Source: Epiperipatus broadwayi
Lineage: Eukaryota; Onychophora; Udeonychophora; Euonychophora; Peripatidae
Direction: 5' to 3'
NCBI GenBank assembly: GCA_028023455.1
Contig: JAQFVV010012419.1
Coordinates: 1,312,501 to 1,376,500 of the forward strand
DNA length: 64,000 nucleotides
Shown: positions 23,187 to 35,080 of the stretch, piece after piece
Position numbering within the stretch: the stretch's first letter is position 1
How the letters are laid out: each line of letters opens with the position of its first letter
Position numbers and translations under genes: made by a program
Notes under the pieces: generated by a model
What the model was told of the DNA's origin: nothing
What the model saw: the letters and a program-made list of their open reading frames with translations, nothing else
Database searches by the model: none

Positions 23187-25085
23187 TAGTATAGACACAC
23201 TAGGTTGGCTTATGAGATTTTTTGCTTCTTTAAATTTTCTTATTTGTACCTTTTCTTCTCTATCCAATATTTTTATGTTTTTCCAATTTGAGCACATGTT
23301 CATTGATATATACATGGTCTGCTACCTTTGACACCTTTGTTTTATCTCTTTTAATCATCAGTTTGTGTTCTTGCAAGTGCTTTTCAATGGCACAACTGGT
23401 CTCACCAATATTCTTCCACATTCACATGGTATTTCATAAATGCAGTTTTTTCTTTTGAGCATTTCAAGTTTAGGCTTTGTGGAAAGCTGTTCTGATATTA
23501 TACTGATTGCAGATTGTTCTTAATTGGTCTGATATTTTTGAAATGTATAGGTAAACTACAGTACCAAAAATTGTCTTTTCTCTTGATAGTTTTTTGTTGT
23601 CTATTTAACATTTTCTTAATAACAACTAATGGATAACCATTTTTCATAAGAGTTTGTTCTATATAAATTTTTTCTTTTTCCAAATTGCTGGTTTCTGTAT
23701 AAACTTCTTTTGCTCTATCCCATAGTGATAATATAAATTTCATATTTTGTGTTTTTGGTATGATTGGATGTATAGAATAGATATTTTCCTGTATATGTAG
23801 GTTTTTGGTAAACTGTAGGTTTGATTTTGCTACAAGAGAGTCTTATCACAAGAACATCTAAGAATGCTAATTTCTGTTTTTGTTCTGATTCTGATGTGTT
23901 TCCAGAAAGTTTGTGGCAGTTCTTCATCATATGGCCATATAATAAATATAACATCCACATACTGAAGCCAAACTCTAGATGGATATGGAGAAGTTTTTAT
24001 GGCTAATGTTTCAAATTCTTCCATGCAGATATTGCTAATCAGAGTAGACAAGAGTGAGCACAGCCATTTCTTGATTGTGTTGGAAGAATTCTGTGTTATA
24101 TTGAATGTAGGTTGTTTTTATGCAGAACATTAATAGTTACCATTATATTATCAATAGGAAGAGCTGTTCTGGTCTGTAAACTCTTATCATCATTTAATCT
24201 TTTTCTTACAACAGACAATGCTTTTTTACATGGTACATTCATGAATAATCTTTCCACATCAAACTTGCTAGTAAGTCAGTTCTTTCAATTCTCATGTGTG
24301 TTGAATCCCTGACAAAGGACTGAGTCTTGTATGCCAAAGGACTTAGAACTTTGAGAAGAAATTTTGCCAAATTTTGGCAAGGAGAATTTCTAGAACTAAC
24401 ATTAGTTCTTAATGGAACATGATCTTTATGGATTTTAGGTAGACCATAAAGATGAGGAATTTTGTTAAAATATTGATGTTATTTTACTTTTTTTGAAGAA
24501 GTGAAATACCTGCGGTACTTTCTGAGTAATGCTTGTAACTTTATTTCCGTACTCGGGATCGAATTTTTTGCCACTTATCTATTTTGGCCTGCTGTGAGGA
24601 GTTCTTGTATTTTGTCATTATAATCAGTTGTATCCATTACATCTGTTGCATTGCCTTTGTAAGCAGGGAGAATAATTATAGATTTATATACTTTGAGAGA
24701 TTTAATTGCTTTCATCTCACCATAGCATATATTTGACTTCAATTTTTGTTGTTTGTCAAGTATTCTTTTTATTCTCCAAGGTAATTCTGCTGCTCCTTCT
24801 AAAGGCAATTTTTAATGACTTTCTTGATGGTTACCATTATATCTAATAAAGGGATATTAAACAGTGTTATGACAAAGTTTAATCCTTTTTAAAGAATAGA
24901 AATTTCAGTATCTGTTAGATGTTTAGAACTAAGATTTTTAACAGATGAAGTTTGTACATTGTTTGGTACATTATGATTTATGATATGCCCATGTAGGTTA
25001 GCAAGTTTTTTCTTTTGGCATTTTTTTTATTTTTCCTTGTAATGCAAAACATGATTTTCTCCCTGCTTGAGAACTTCTCATGCTT
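23187..25085 (-). pseudogene. PLE family 1 reverse transcriptase and GIY-YIG domain, minus copy, degraded
   Basis: Read on the minus strand the order is: N-terminal region from about 25080, a segment with ADKGNA-type motif altered to AYKGNA near 24660, reverse-transcriptase palm near 24200, the motif-C region QYVDV at about 23950-23964, where the second catalytic Asp of YVDD is Val, then the thumb with NGYPLVVIKKML near 23630, and a GIY-YIG endonuclease start (CIYEIPCECGR) near 23430. Many frameshifts and stops are present and the motif-C change alone would abolish polymerisation. The GIY-YIG part continues into the sequence around 23300. Confidence 0.85.
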
Positions 25086-25086
25086 A

Positions 25087-25320
25087 AGCCAGCAATGCCT
25101 GAAGAAAAAGGTTAATTCGAGAATAATATCTCATGAAACATTGTGCATATACTAATCTATTTAATGAGCTATTACTAACAGTTAAATGTACTTGAAATAT
25201 TTAAATAATATTAAATTTTTCTAAAGATATTCAATATTCATATTAGATGATGGAAATAGTCCAATATAAAAATACAACTAGAACACCATTATCACAAATC
25301 TTCAGGAAAATACTAAGTAT
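25087..25320 (+). repeat. PLE family 1 terminal repeat (5' pLTR of the plus copy)
   Basis: This segment matches about 27735-27910 in direct orientation and 21018-21240 in inverted orientation. Shared blocks include TGTGCATATACTAA, TAAATTTTTCTAAA and GATGATGGAAATAGTCC. It contains a CTGAAGA (25099-25105) followed by GAAAC (25135-25139), the spacing expected of a hammerhead ribozyme helix II, although the intervening hairpin is poor in this copy. Confidence 0.75.
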
Positions 25321-27480
25321 TTGGTATGGACTTGATACTATATCAGATTTTAGACATTATAAAAAGTTATGTCTAAAGCTGGACAAAGTGGAAAATCATT
25401 TACCTTTCTTATGCAAATGTAAATCTAAAGCGATAATTTCTAAACGTTTGCAACTAAAATCTCCAATTCACTCTCAGAGAGCATAGAAAATGACTCAGAG
25501 AGCAAGTGAAGCTCTATTAAAAAAAGAATATACGCTCAAAGGTTTTCTAAGTATCAAACAATGCATTCCATTAATAATGTAGAATGTTTTCTAAAAAATA
25601 AATTTACAGATGAAGACTTCATGAGAATTTCTCAAGCAGTGAGAAAATCATATTCCGTATTACATGGAAAAATAAAAGAATACCAAAAGAAGAAACTTAT
25701 TAATCTACATAGGCATATTAAAAATTATAATGTACCAAATCAATGTACAAACTTCATCTGTTAAAAATCTTAGTTTTAAAATCTAACATATACTGAAATT
25801 TCTGTTAGTAAAAAGGGATTAAACTTTGCCATAACACCATCTAATATCCCTTTATTAGATGTAATGGCAGCCATCGAGGAAGTCACCCAAAAACTGCCTT
25901 TAGAAAAAGCAGCATAATTTTATATATATATTCAGCAGAATTACATTGGAAAATAAAAAGAACTTGACAAGCAAAAAAAATTGAAATCAAACATATCTTA
26001 TGGTGAGAGGAAAGCAATTAAGTATCTCATAGATAAATCTATAATTATTCTACATGCTGACAAAGGCAATGCAACAATTGTAATGGATACAACTGATTAT
26101 GGCAACAAACTACAAGAACTCCTCACAGCAGGCCAATATAGAAAAGTGGCAAAAATCGATTGTAAATATGGAAACAAAGTTACAAGCCTTACTCAAAAAG
26201 CATTGCAGGTACTTTACTGATTCGAAAAAAGAAAAATAACATCATATTTCAACAAAATTTCTCATCTTTATGGTCTACCTAAAATCCATAAGGATTATGT
26301 TTCATTAAGATCTATTGATAGTTTTAGAGATTCTCCTTGCCAAAATTTGGCAAGATTTCTTCTCTGAGCTCTAAGACACAGTCCTTTGTCAGAGATTTTA
26401 TACACTTTGTAGAATTAACAAGAACATGAAAATTGAAAGAACTAACTTACTGGTAAGCTTTTATGTTGAAAGTTTATTCATGAATGTACCATGTGAAGAA
26501 ACATTGTCTATTGCAAGGAAAAGATTAAATGGTGATAATAGTTTACAAACCAGAACAACTCTTCCTATTGATAGTATAATGAAACTATTAATGTTCTCCA
26601 TAAAACAACTTACTTTCAATATAACACAGAATTCTTTCAACAAAATCAAAGAATGGCTATAGGCTTACCATTGCCTCCCCTGATTACCAGTATTTACATG
26701 GAAGAACTTGAAACTTTAGCCATAAAAACTACTCCATATTGATCTAATGTTTGGTTCCAGTATGTAGATGATACATTTGTTGTATGGCCACATGGTGAAG
26801 CACTGCTACAAACTTTCTGGAAACACATCAACAACATATCCCCTTCAATTACATTCACAATAGAATCAGAACAAGGACATAAGTTCTTAGATGTTTTTGT
26901 GACAAAACTCCCTCATGGCAAAATCATAACTACAGTTTACTGACATCCACATAGAAGAAAATACCTAGCTTATACATCCAATCACACCAGAAACACAAAA
27001 CATTGAGTTATACCATCACTATAAAACAGAGACAAGTAAGTTTTTCAGAAACCAGTGATTTGAAAAAAGAAAAGATTTATATAGAACAAACTCTTATGAA
27101 AAACCAATATCCATCAGTTGTTATTAAAAAATGTTAAATAGACAACAAAAAGAACCATCTGCAATCATTGTAACATAAGAACAGTTTTCCAGAGCCATAC
27201 CACACTACAATGAATTCTAACATCTACAAATATTAAACTTGAAATGCTGAAAAGAAAAAAAACTGTATCTATGAAAATGCATATGAATGTGAAAGAACAT
27301 ATGTTGTTGAAAACAATTGTCCCAATGAAAAGTGCTTGAAAAAACACAAATTGATGATTAGAAGAGAGAAAACAGATGTGTCTATGATAGCAGACCATGG
27401 AACACATGTTCAATTGGAAAAACACAAAAATATTAGATAGAGAAGAAAAGGTACAAAAAAGAAAATTTAAAGAAGCTGTC
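25247..27480 (+). pseudogene. PLE family 1 reverse transcriptase plus GIY-YIG endonuclease, plus copy, degraded
   Basis: Penelope-like polyprotein pieces occur in the expected order over about 2.2 kb: LQLKSPIHSQRA near 25450 (N-terminal region), IILHADKGNATIVMDTTDY near 26045-26100 (fingers), LLVSFYVESLFMNVP near 26450 (motif A with the catalytic Asp of SFDV replaced by Tyr), and WFQYVDDTFVVWPHGE near 26750-26795 (motif C, YVDD intact at 26761-26772), then EQGHKFLDV near 26870, the thumb near 27060-27130 and a GIY-YIG-type segment (NCIYENAYECERTYV) near 27265-27310 followed by KCLKKHKLMIRREK. Frameshifts and stops separate the pieces. The loss in motif A makes it inactive. Such proteins reverse-transcribe the element and cut target DNA through the GIY-YIG domain. 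Confidence 0.9.
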
Positions 27481-27631
27481 ACATGACAATGGCAAAAAAT
27501 CCCAGTAGCCAATCTAGTGTGACTATACATAATGTATGGTAACTACTAATCCACTTTGCTCTTAGGAAAAAGTGGAGAAATCAGCAGGAACCTGATAGAT
27601 AAGTATATGAAATTTTTACTGTCTGTTCCAT

Positions 27632-27716
27632 TTGGCAGGATGGCTCAGTTGGTTAGAGCATTATCTTCAAAATTCAATATTCAACAACCTAAGGATCCAG
27701 GTTCAAATTCCATGAT
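27632..27716 (+). tRNA. tRNA-like segment within the PLE 3' region
   Basis: GGCAGGATGGCTCAGTTGG is a near-perfect tRNA 5' part with the A box TGGCTCAGTTGG, and GCTC/GAGC forms a D-stem. About 50 bases later CCAGGTTCAAATTCC matches a B box. The distance is longer than in a standard tRNA and no anticodon arm or acceptor stem is convincing. The same segment is present in the other family 1 copies (8046-8120; minus strand at about 21275-21345; 50813-50880; minus strand at about 49870-49945), so it belongs to the element. It is not a host tRNA gene; it may act as an internal Pol III promoter or mark fusion with a tRNA-derived SINE. Confidence 0.6.
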
Positions 27717-27734
27717 AGTACTGTCATTGGTCCA

Positions 27735-27916
27735 GCCAGCAACACCTGAAAAAGAGAGGAGAATAATACCTCTCAAAATGTTGTGCATATACTAACCTGT
27801 TTAATGTGCTATTACTAACAGTTGAATGTATTTGGAATATTTAATAAAATTAAATTTTTCTAAAAACATTCAATACTCATGTTAGATTGATGGAAATATT
27901 CCAATATAAAAATACA
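27735..27916 (+). repeat. PLE family 1 terminal repeat (3' pLTR of the plus copy)
   Basis: It repeats 25087-25270 directly, starting at the AACACCTGAA block and ending ATAAAAATACA just before the candidate target duplication at 27917. In this copy the hammerhead-like core is changed (CTGAAAA and CAAAAT), but the hairpin GAGAGG/CCTCTC is kept. Confidence 0.7.
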
Positions 27917-27927
27917 AATATTCAGAC

Positions 27928-29860
27928 ATTTGTTTTGTGCATGTTATATGTAATTAAGAAGAGTAAATCATTCTCCTTCAGACTACAAATAAATAATTTT
28001 TGGTAAAATAGCAAAGAATCAAGAATACAAAATATCAATCTATTTTTTAAAGTTTTTATGAATATGAACTTTCAAAACATGAATAAAAATTCAAAGTGAA
28101 ATTAAAATATGTGCCAGATAACAATATGGCATTAGTAATTATTAAATTAATAGTCAGTTATACATGAATGGTCACAGAATCTCATTTTAAAATTAAACAG
28201 AAATTAATAACTGTAAATATCATCCCTATGTAATTGAATATTAGTTTAATAATTGCTAATAAATAATATTTTTATTTGAATTCCAATCTAAATTTCCATC
28301 AAAGGTAAACATATAAATATCCAAAACATAAAAATAGATGGATCACTTCTTTGATCTTTTACTAACACACCAAAACCTCTTTATTTCTATGGTGAGAGAA
28401 CGTGATTCTAATTATGCAAATATAAAACAAAAAATGGAAATTAATCCCACAATATTCACTGTACCAATGTATAAATAAATAAAAGTTATCATTACGCAAG
28501 ATTATAAATATACTTGAAATGGCAGACATGCTATTAGCTACTTATAGCATTTATACATTCAGCAATGCAAGGTTAATTCTACTATACATTATACATATAT
28601 AAAATTAGTTGATCAATAAAATGTAAACAGTTCCATATGAAGTAATTTCTGTTTTAATCTGGTATGATTACTATTTGGGATTCTAATTTGGAATAAAGAT
28701 TCACTTTCTTTAGAATTAGAACATTCTAATCAAGCTATGGAATTGTTTGCATAAATAATTAATCCATTTAACCAATGTTATTCAACAAATGTTAAATATG
28801 GGGAAAAACACAGAGGATATTCATAAAATTGGAAAATCATGATATGAAATGAAACAGGTAGTAGGCCCATGCGAGGAATTAAAGAATACTGCTAATAAAT
28901 AAATATGGAAAAATAAGCACAAGCTAATCTGTTTTGATATGATAAATGTTAGTGCACTTATTATGCAATTAAAATGCATTTACAATAGAAGAAATTCCCC
29001 ATGATTTATGAAATAAGTGCTGTTTATAAATCTACAGCTTAACTTTATATCTCATTAAAATTTAAATGAGATTTACAAAAAAAAATATCCATCTGACTGC
29101 ACACTTTTCATTATATTTAATTTAATTTATGACTGTTTTGATTGGTGAGAAGTCTTTTTTAAATATTCCTAAAAAGATATTTTGGATGTATAAAGAATTT
29201 ATGACTAACCATTCAACACTATCATAAATTACATAAAGCATAGTAAAAAGTGCATTGTGAGAATATAGAAACAATACAATAACAATGAAAGAAATTTCAG
29301 ACATATTGAAACAAACAATATAAACAGGATTATAATCTTCAGTAGATAATGAAAACTCATTCTAAAAGATTGTTTATGATTTAATAAAATAGTGTGAAGA
29401 AAACAGATATATTATTCAGGATATATATATATTTTGAAAGTATTATGACAGTCAGGAAAGAGACTCTATCTGCCATACATTTGAACCTGAAAAATTTATA
29501 TAGTAGGCAGATACTTCTTTGTAAGATTCCATATTTATTTGACTGATATGCCCTAGTCACTGACTCAAAGAGTAGCTGAGATTTAATGATATAAACTTTT
29601 AAACACATTTTTAATAAAGAAAAAAGATAATAAAATAAGCCACTGTCAGTAAAAATCACACAAACATTTATTTATGTACATGTATAAAAATAAATTTGAG
29701 GAATAAATTATTTAACATTGCTTTAATTTTATTATTATTATTTTTAACTGTTTTAATATCTTGATAAGATCACCCAGATGAATATTTTATATAATTTAAT
29801 AATTTGATAAACATAAATACATTACATAGATTACACATTTATATATTCAATTCTTTCTTT
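27928..29860. other. AT-rich spacer
   Basis: No coding stretch with recognisable motifs, no RNA gene and no clear repeat was found; the minus-strand frames around 29120-29660 are low-complexity. Confidence 0.5.
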
Positions 29861-29879
29861 TAACTCCAGGCTACAAGTT

Positions 29880-30350
29880 TGCATCCAAACCAACACCAAC
29901 TTATTGATATATCAATGTGATCAATGCAAAATGAGAATGTTAGCATACAAAAAACATGCTGACAGGAATGCATCTGTAGCATGTTATCATTAAAAAAAGG
30001 GAATGACCCTCATCCAGTACATGAATGTGCATCTGTCTGGTGAGATAATCATTTGGAAAATAAATATGTTAGACATGCCCTATAATGGGAAATTGCAGTC
30101 TTGGCTGTCTTGCTATCACCACCCAGATTGTAAGGAGATCATTGGTGCAAGGAATACGCCTACGTCCATTGGCAACATGATGGCTACACTTTTGACCATG
30201 CATTCAATTGGGTATAGTGCCCTGATGCTAATGTGGTACAAGAGAATGAGAATCCAATGCACCTTCCTACATCACATTGACATAAAACTTCCGTGCATCC
30301 ATCCACCAGCACTCATTCAACTATGAGACGAATAGTCTGAATTTAACCCA
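29880..30350 (+). other. Unrecognised GC-richer stretch with a 107-codon ORF
   Basis: This stretch is less AT-rich than its surroundings and contains the frame 30003-30326, with Cys, His and Met rich sequence (SCYHHPDCKEIIG). It looks like a fragment of a dead mobile element or an exon relic. I do not recognise a family, see no splice signals of quality around it and cannot assign a function. Confidence 0.25.
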
Positions 30351-30629
30351 CTTAAACTAACATAAATTTACGAGTCTATGCAGCCATTTATGTCCATTTT
30401 TAAATTATTAATTTAAAAGAAATTTACAAGAATAAAAATGATATCAAACACCTATATAAAAATATAATAAATAGTTGAAAATTTTAGTCAGACAAAAGAT
30501 TTCTTTGAAAATTAAATGACGTTTAAAATTACTACTTAAAAAAGTTCGTATTATATAATTAATAAAGAAATAGAAACATTTTTAGCATAAAATTACTATT
30601 TAAAAAAGTTCGTATTATATAATTAATGA

Positions 30630-31262
30630 AGAAATAGAATATTTTTTAGCAAAGTTATATACCAAATGCCTAAATGATAAAGGTGTATAAGATGATTGGA
30701 AGAATGCAGTAATAATATTAATATTTTAAAAAGGTGATAAAGAAGATATTAGAAATTACAGACCTATCAACCTTTTATCAGTTTTATACAAAATTTTTAC
30801 CAAGATAATTACAACTTGTCTACATAAACCATTGGATTTCCACCAAACAAGAGAACAAGCTGGATTTAAATCCAGGTATTGAGAGAAGTTATTAAAAGGA
30901 CAAATGAATATGAGTTGCCATTATGTTTTGGATTTATAGATTATGTAAAGGCATTTGATTCTATAAACGATTTCTTCAGTGATTAAAACATTGGATCATC
31001 AAGGTATAGATCCAGGATATTGTCATATTTTAAAGAATATTTATAAAAATGCAACAGCAACATTTAGATTACATAATGATACTGGGAAAGTCAACATTGA
31101 GAAGGGTGTAAGACAAGGTGACTTCATATCTCCAAAACTTTTTATAGCAGTGCTACAAGAAGTATTTTGTGGATTAAAAATGGGAAGCTAAAGGAGTGAA
31201 AGTAAATGGAGATTTAAGTCATTTAGATTTTGCAGATGATGTAGTTGTTTTTGCAAATGCAG
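30630..31262 (+). pseudogene. RTE reverse-transcriptase fragment, truncated at both ends
   Basis: Nucleotide sequence closely follows 13222-13862 of the full-length RTE element: the TATATACCAAATG block, NYRP block, AFDS block and the frame DHQGIDPGYCHILKNIYK at about 30988-31041 followed by VRQGDFISPKLF. It stops directly after the FADDVVVF motif near 31262, where unrelated sequence begins. A deletion near 30870 removes the GFSTVDHI region and frameshifts occur elsewhere. No tail or target duplication is seen, so it is a deletion remnant and not a 5'-truncated insertion. Confidence 0.88.
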
Positions 31263-33810
31263 TTTTCACTGTTACAGGCTCCCTGTTTTATTCACCAAAG
31301 TCATAGTCCAACTTTGGATTCATGGAAAAAAAGTTTACCAAGATGTAAGTGAATACCTGTTTATTGTTTTTCATCTTTATAAAAAATTTTAGAACAGTTT
31401 TCACTCAAGAATAATTGAGAGTTTCTATCGTCCAGTTATGCAGATGGTTGCCATTAGAAATAGGCAAAGGCTACGTTAAATAATTCTAGGAATCATTAAA
31501 ACAATATAAAATCTTGGAAAATAATTTTAAATCAAACCAAATAATTTTACAAAGAATAGAGACACTAGAAATTAAAATGTTTTGTTAGAATAATCAGAGA
31601 AATCATTTGGACATCAAAGCTCATAGAAAACGTGGAAAATAAAATAATAACAAAGACGGTTTTAAGAATTTCATCATTGCATCAGATATTAGAAATGTGA
31701 AACAAGTTTCTATGACTGCAAACCAGTCAGGAAAGACACAAAATGGCCTAGGGATTATTATAGATATAAATATTAATCATAAAACTAAAGGAAAAAATCT
31801 CAGAGTTAAATTGTTCATAGGAAAAAAGATACAACAAGGTACATATAGAATGATTTGGTACTAATTTCATCTACCCCTAACTGATAATAATATTAAAAGC
31901 ATTTAACAGGCACATATCACATATCTTGATATTAATTTCATCTACCTCCAAAATAATAACAATTATAATTCTAACATGGATTAATTTTAAAGAGATATAT
32001 ATATGATAAATAAAAAAAATTCTTTTCCTTTCTTTCTTTTTTTAAATTAAATGTTCTATATGAATATCAAATATAAAAATATACTTAAATAATTCTCTGG
32101 AGGTGTCCTTCAGGTTTCTGATTTCCATTTCCCCCTTTTTTCTTCTTTGGTTTGTTTGTGTGCACATATGGTTTTATGTGGAGAGAGTCCTTGTGATAGA
32201 GTTTGATTCCTAGGCCAAAATGTATAAAGTTTTCACACTGCTGAGAAGATTTCCTCATTTTGGTTTCTGTGGATTATAGCTGAATAGAACTTGTTTTAAT
32301 TTTTAAATAAAGTCCACTTCTTGTTGTATCTTTCAATTCACTTAGTATTCATATTTAATGCTTTATATGAAATTAAGGTGTTCAGGTTTAATGCTTTATA
32401 TATGAAATCAAAATCAAAATTTAGAATTTTTTTTTTTGTAGTTTAAATTTTACCATTTTCTGATTTCTGATACATCAGTGCAGGACAAATCATGGCATTG
32501 ATTAATTTCAGGAGAACGATGTGCACCTAACTTAAACTTTACTCAAGAGTCATTTTTTTACTTATATTATTAAATTTGGCTAAGTTTGTTTCAAGAGACA
32601 GACCAAATAACTTAACAAACAATTTATTTTCTCTCTTTTCTTTATTTTCAAAAAAAAAAAAACTTTAAACTTTTATAGCAAGGCTTCTTTATAAACTGAT
32701 GATGAGAGAACTTGCAAGAGAGATACCCAATAAGAGACCAGCCAAAAGAGATTGATAAAGCTCTCCCCTCAACAAAAGAGTGAGCTCTTATAGTGTCTGG
32801 CTTCCTTCATTCCCGCTCCCCCAACAGTGACCTTCCAATAACCCTTACAATGTCTGGTCAGTGTTTTCCTGATTAATTGCCTATTGTTTCTTTTTCTTTC
32901 TTGTTATTTTAAACTTCTGCCCTCTTGAAAAACCACCTGTCAAATTCATATCTGCATTCTAATGGATAATTATCCATTAATTTTAAACTTAAATTTCTGT
33001 GTCATAGATATATCACTTAAATCACCTTAATGAATTACTTTAGTAACTCTATTCTGTGAGAATCCTTCCAAAAAACAAATAACAGAAAAATTTCCCTCAA
33101 AATAAATGAGAGAAAGCTTTTTTTTCCTCTTACTTTTTCTTTAATAATAAAAAAAATGTATAGCAGTCCAACTTCAAACCCAGAATCTTGACCAAAATTC
33201 TGGCTGCTATGAATAAACTATTAAAACTAATTAATTTCTTCTTTAGAGGAGTTCCTCATGAGAGACATGGAATAATTATTATTTAATTGTGAACTTTATA
33301 ATTAAAATCCACAACTAGATCAAATACTCAAATACACACATGCATGTTTCATATATACAATTCTTAATTAAACCGATTGTTTAATATTCTAATCCTTAAA
33401 AAATTTTTTTTTACAATTTAATTTCATGATCTATTTAGTTCTAACCTGTCAGTGTAAAACTATGACTATCTATTCCCACTCTCTAAAGTAGTTTTTAAAA
33501 ATCGCACATCCCCCTCTCTTCTTTTTCACTCCAACTATTAAATGATGTATAAATATTGCTTATCTAACAAATTATATCGTTAATATTAAATAGTTTCATA
33601 AATTAATATTAACTAAAACAATCTTTTGCCTAGAAATCTTTTAATGACAAATGTTTAGATTGCCTACCAAGTAAAATGTATGCAATCCCTGAGAATATGT
33701 GTTCAAACCTAGCATTGGCTAGAAAGTTTGACTATTGAAAAAAAAATACAAACTATGAGGACATTTTTTATTAAACATTATCTTACATAGTTAATTAAAA
33801 AATGGAGTCT
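31263..33810. other. AT-rich spacer
   Basis: No gene is recognised. 32690-32900 is somewhat richer in GC (for example CATTCCCGCTCCCCCAACAG near 32810) and may be an old repeat. A CTGATGA at 32697 is not followed by a hammerhead core. Confidence 0.45.
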
Positions 33811-33916
33811 TGGGCAAATCCAAGGGCTACAATATATATATATCAAATCAAAACTACCCCAAATGGGCAAATCCAAGGGCTACAATATATATATATCAAA
33901 TCAAAACTACCCCAAA
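33811..33916 (+). repeat. Perfect 53-bp tandem duplication
   Basis: The 53-bp unit starting TGGGCAAATCCAAGGGCTAC and ending ACTACCCCAAA occurs twice, at 33811-33863 and 33864-33916, without a visible difference. It includes a short TA run. The end of the unit overlaps the outer end of the adjacent PLE family 2 copy, so the duplication may have arisen at the element edge. Confidence 0.9.
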
Positions 33917-35080
33917 TCCAGAATTAAACCAGACCAGCATAAAAATAAAATAAAAACACAACCTAAGGTTTCACTGCTACAAGTAGACTTCTCAAGTGTA
34001 AAAAACTACAAAAACTACACAATATATATATTATTAAAAACTACCCACAAATACATTCACTTCCCATCCACCCTTAATATTAAAAGAACTCTTAAATAAG
34101 TTAATTGCTTCAGAATAATAAAATTTTCAATAATAAAGACTCTTTAATTCTTCTTTTGATTTCATTTCTCTCAAAGAAGACAACCTTAGCTTCATCAAAA
34201 TCAATAGTGTGGCCTGTATCTTTTTCATGGACATACAAAGCAGAACTAAGATATCTATTTTTAACTCTACTTTTATGAACCTTTATTCTTTCATTTAAAC
34301 TCAAACTACTCTGCCCTATGTAAACCTTACAAAATAAACAAGGAATAAAATATACTACACCAGGAATAGTCTTTCTATCAAAAACTTCTTTTGTATTATT
34401 TAATAAATTATTCAATGTAACACCCATTTTCCAAGCAATTTTCTTATTTCCAAACAATATACTATTTCTACACACAATTTTATAAGAAGACAATTTAAAT
34501 GGCAAAGAAATAAAATCATTTTTCTTTAACCTTTACATCCTTACAAATATTACTATTAAATAAAATACTTTTAACAAATTTATCAGAGTATCCAACACTC
34601 AAGTAATCTTTATAAAATTGATATTTCTGAAACAAAGCAACCCCACTAGAATTATTTAATTTAATATTTCTATGACAATAATTCCTTAAAGCAGCTACTT
34701 TATGAGATACAGACTGATAGCTATCAGGTTTAATTATAGATCTTAGTTTCAATAATAATTTATTATTTCTAATGTATACAGTGATGTGTAATCATACAAT
34801 TGGGGTTTACATTGTTGTTCTAACTATCTTGTTATTTCCATTTGGGTTCTGATGAGTCTATGTTGCCCAATATGGTGTGAACATTAGATCTTTCACATAT
34901 TTGTTATCTGATTATTAGCCCCCCCCCCTTTTGCCTTGTTGTTAGTTTGGCATATTGTATAATGTCCAAGTGTCTTCAAATGTTTTTGACGATGCCAGGA
35001 GTTGGTCTCTCTTCTGGATTTTAATCATTGTTTTGGAAAAAACCTGTTTTATATTAGGTCGTGGGTGTTCCATGATTAGT

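Larger units (their letters stand above)
21018..27916. mobile_element. Penelope-like element family 1, composite of an inverted and a direct copy
   Basis: The block consists of a minus-strand copy (21018 to about 25085) and a plus-strand copy (about 25087-27916). A candidate 11-bp target duplication, AATATTCAGAC, flanks the whole at 21007-21017 and 27917-27927, so the pair probably arrived as one insertion. The plus copy has a terminal repeat at each end in direct orientation; the minus copy is 5'-truncated and abuts the upstream one. This matches the known pLTR organisation of Penelope elements. The minus copy was later disrupted by an LTR-type insertion at about 21447-23186. Confidence 0.8.

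Noticed and set aside
27580-27625. CTGATAG...GAAA string in the PLE 3' region as a hammerhead core
   Set aside because: Other copies read CTCATAG at this place and the box has an extra base, so it is not a conserved ribozyme motif.
32690-32740. CTGATGA at 32697 as a hammerhead ribozyme
   Set aside because: No GAAA box or helix II follows at the right distance.
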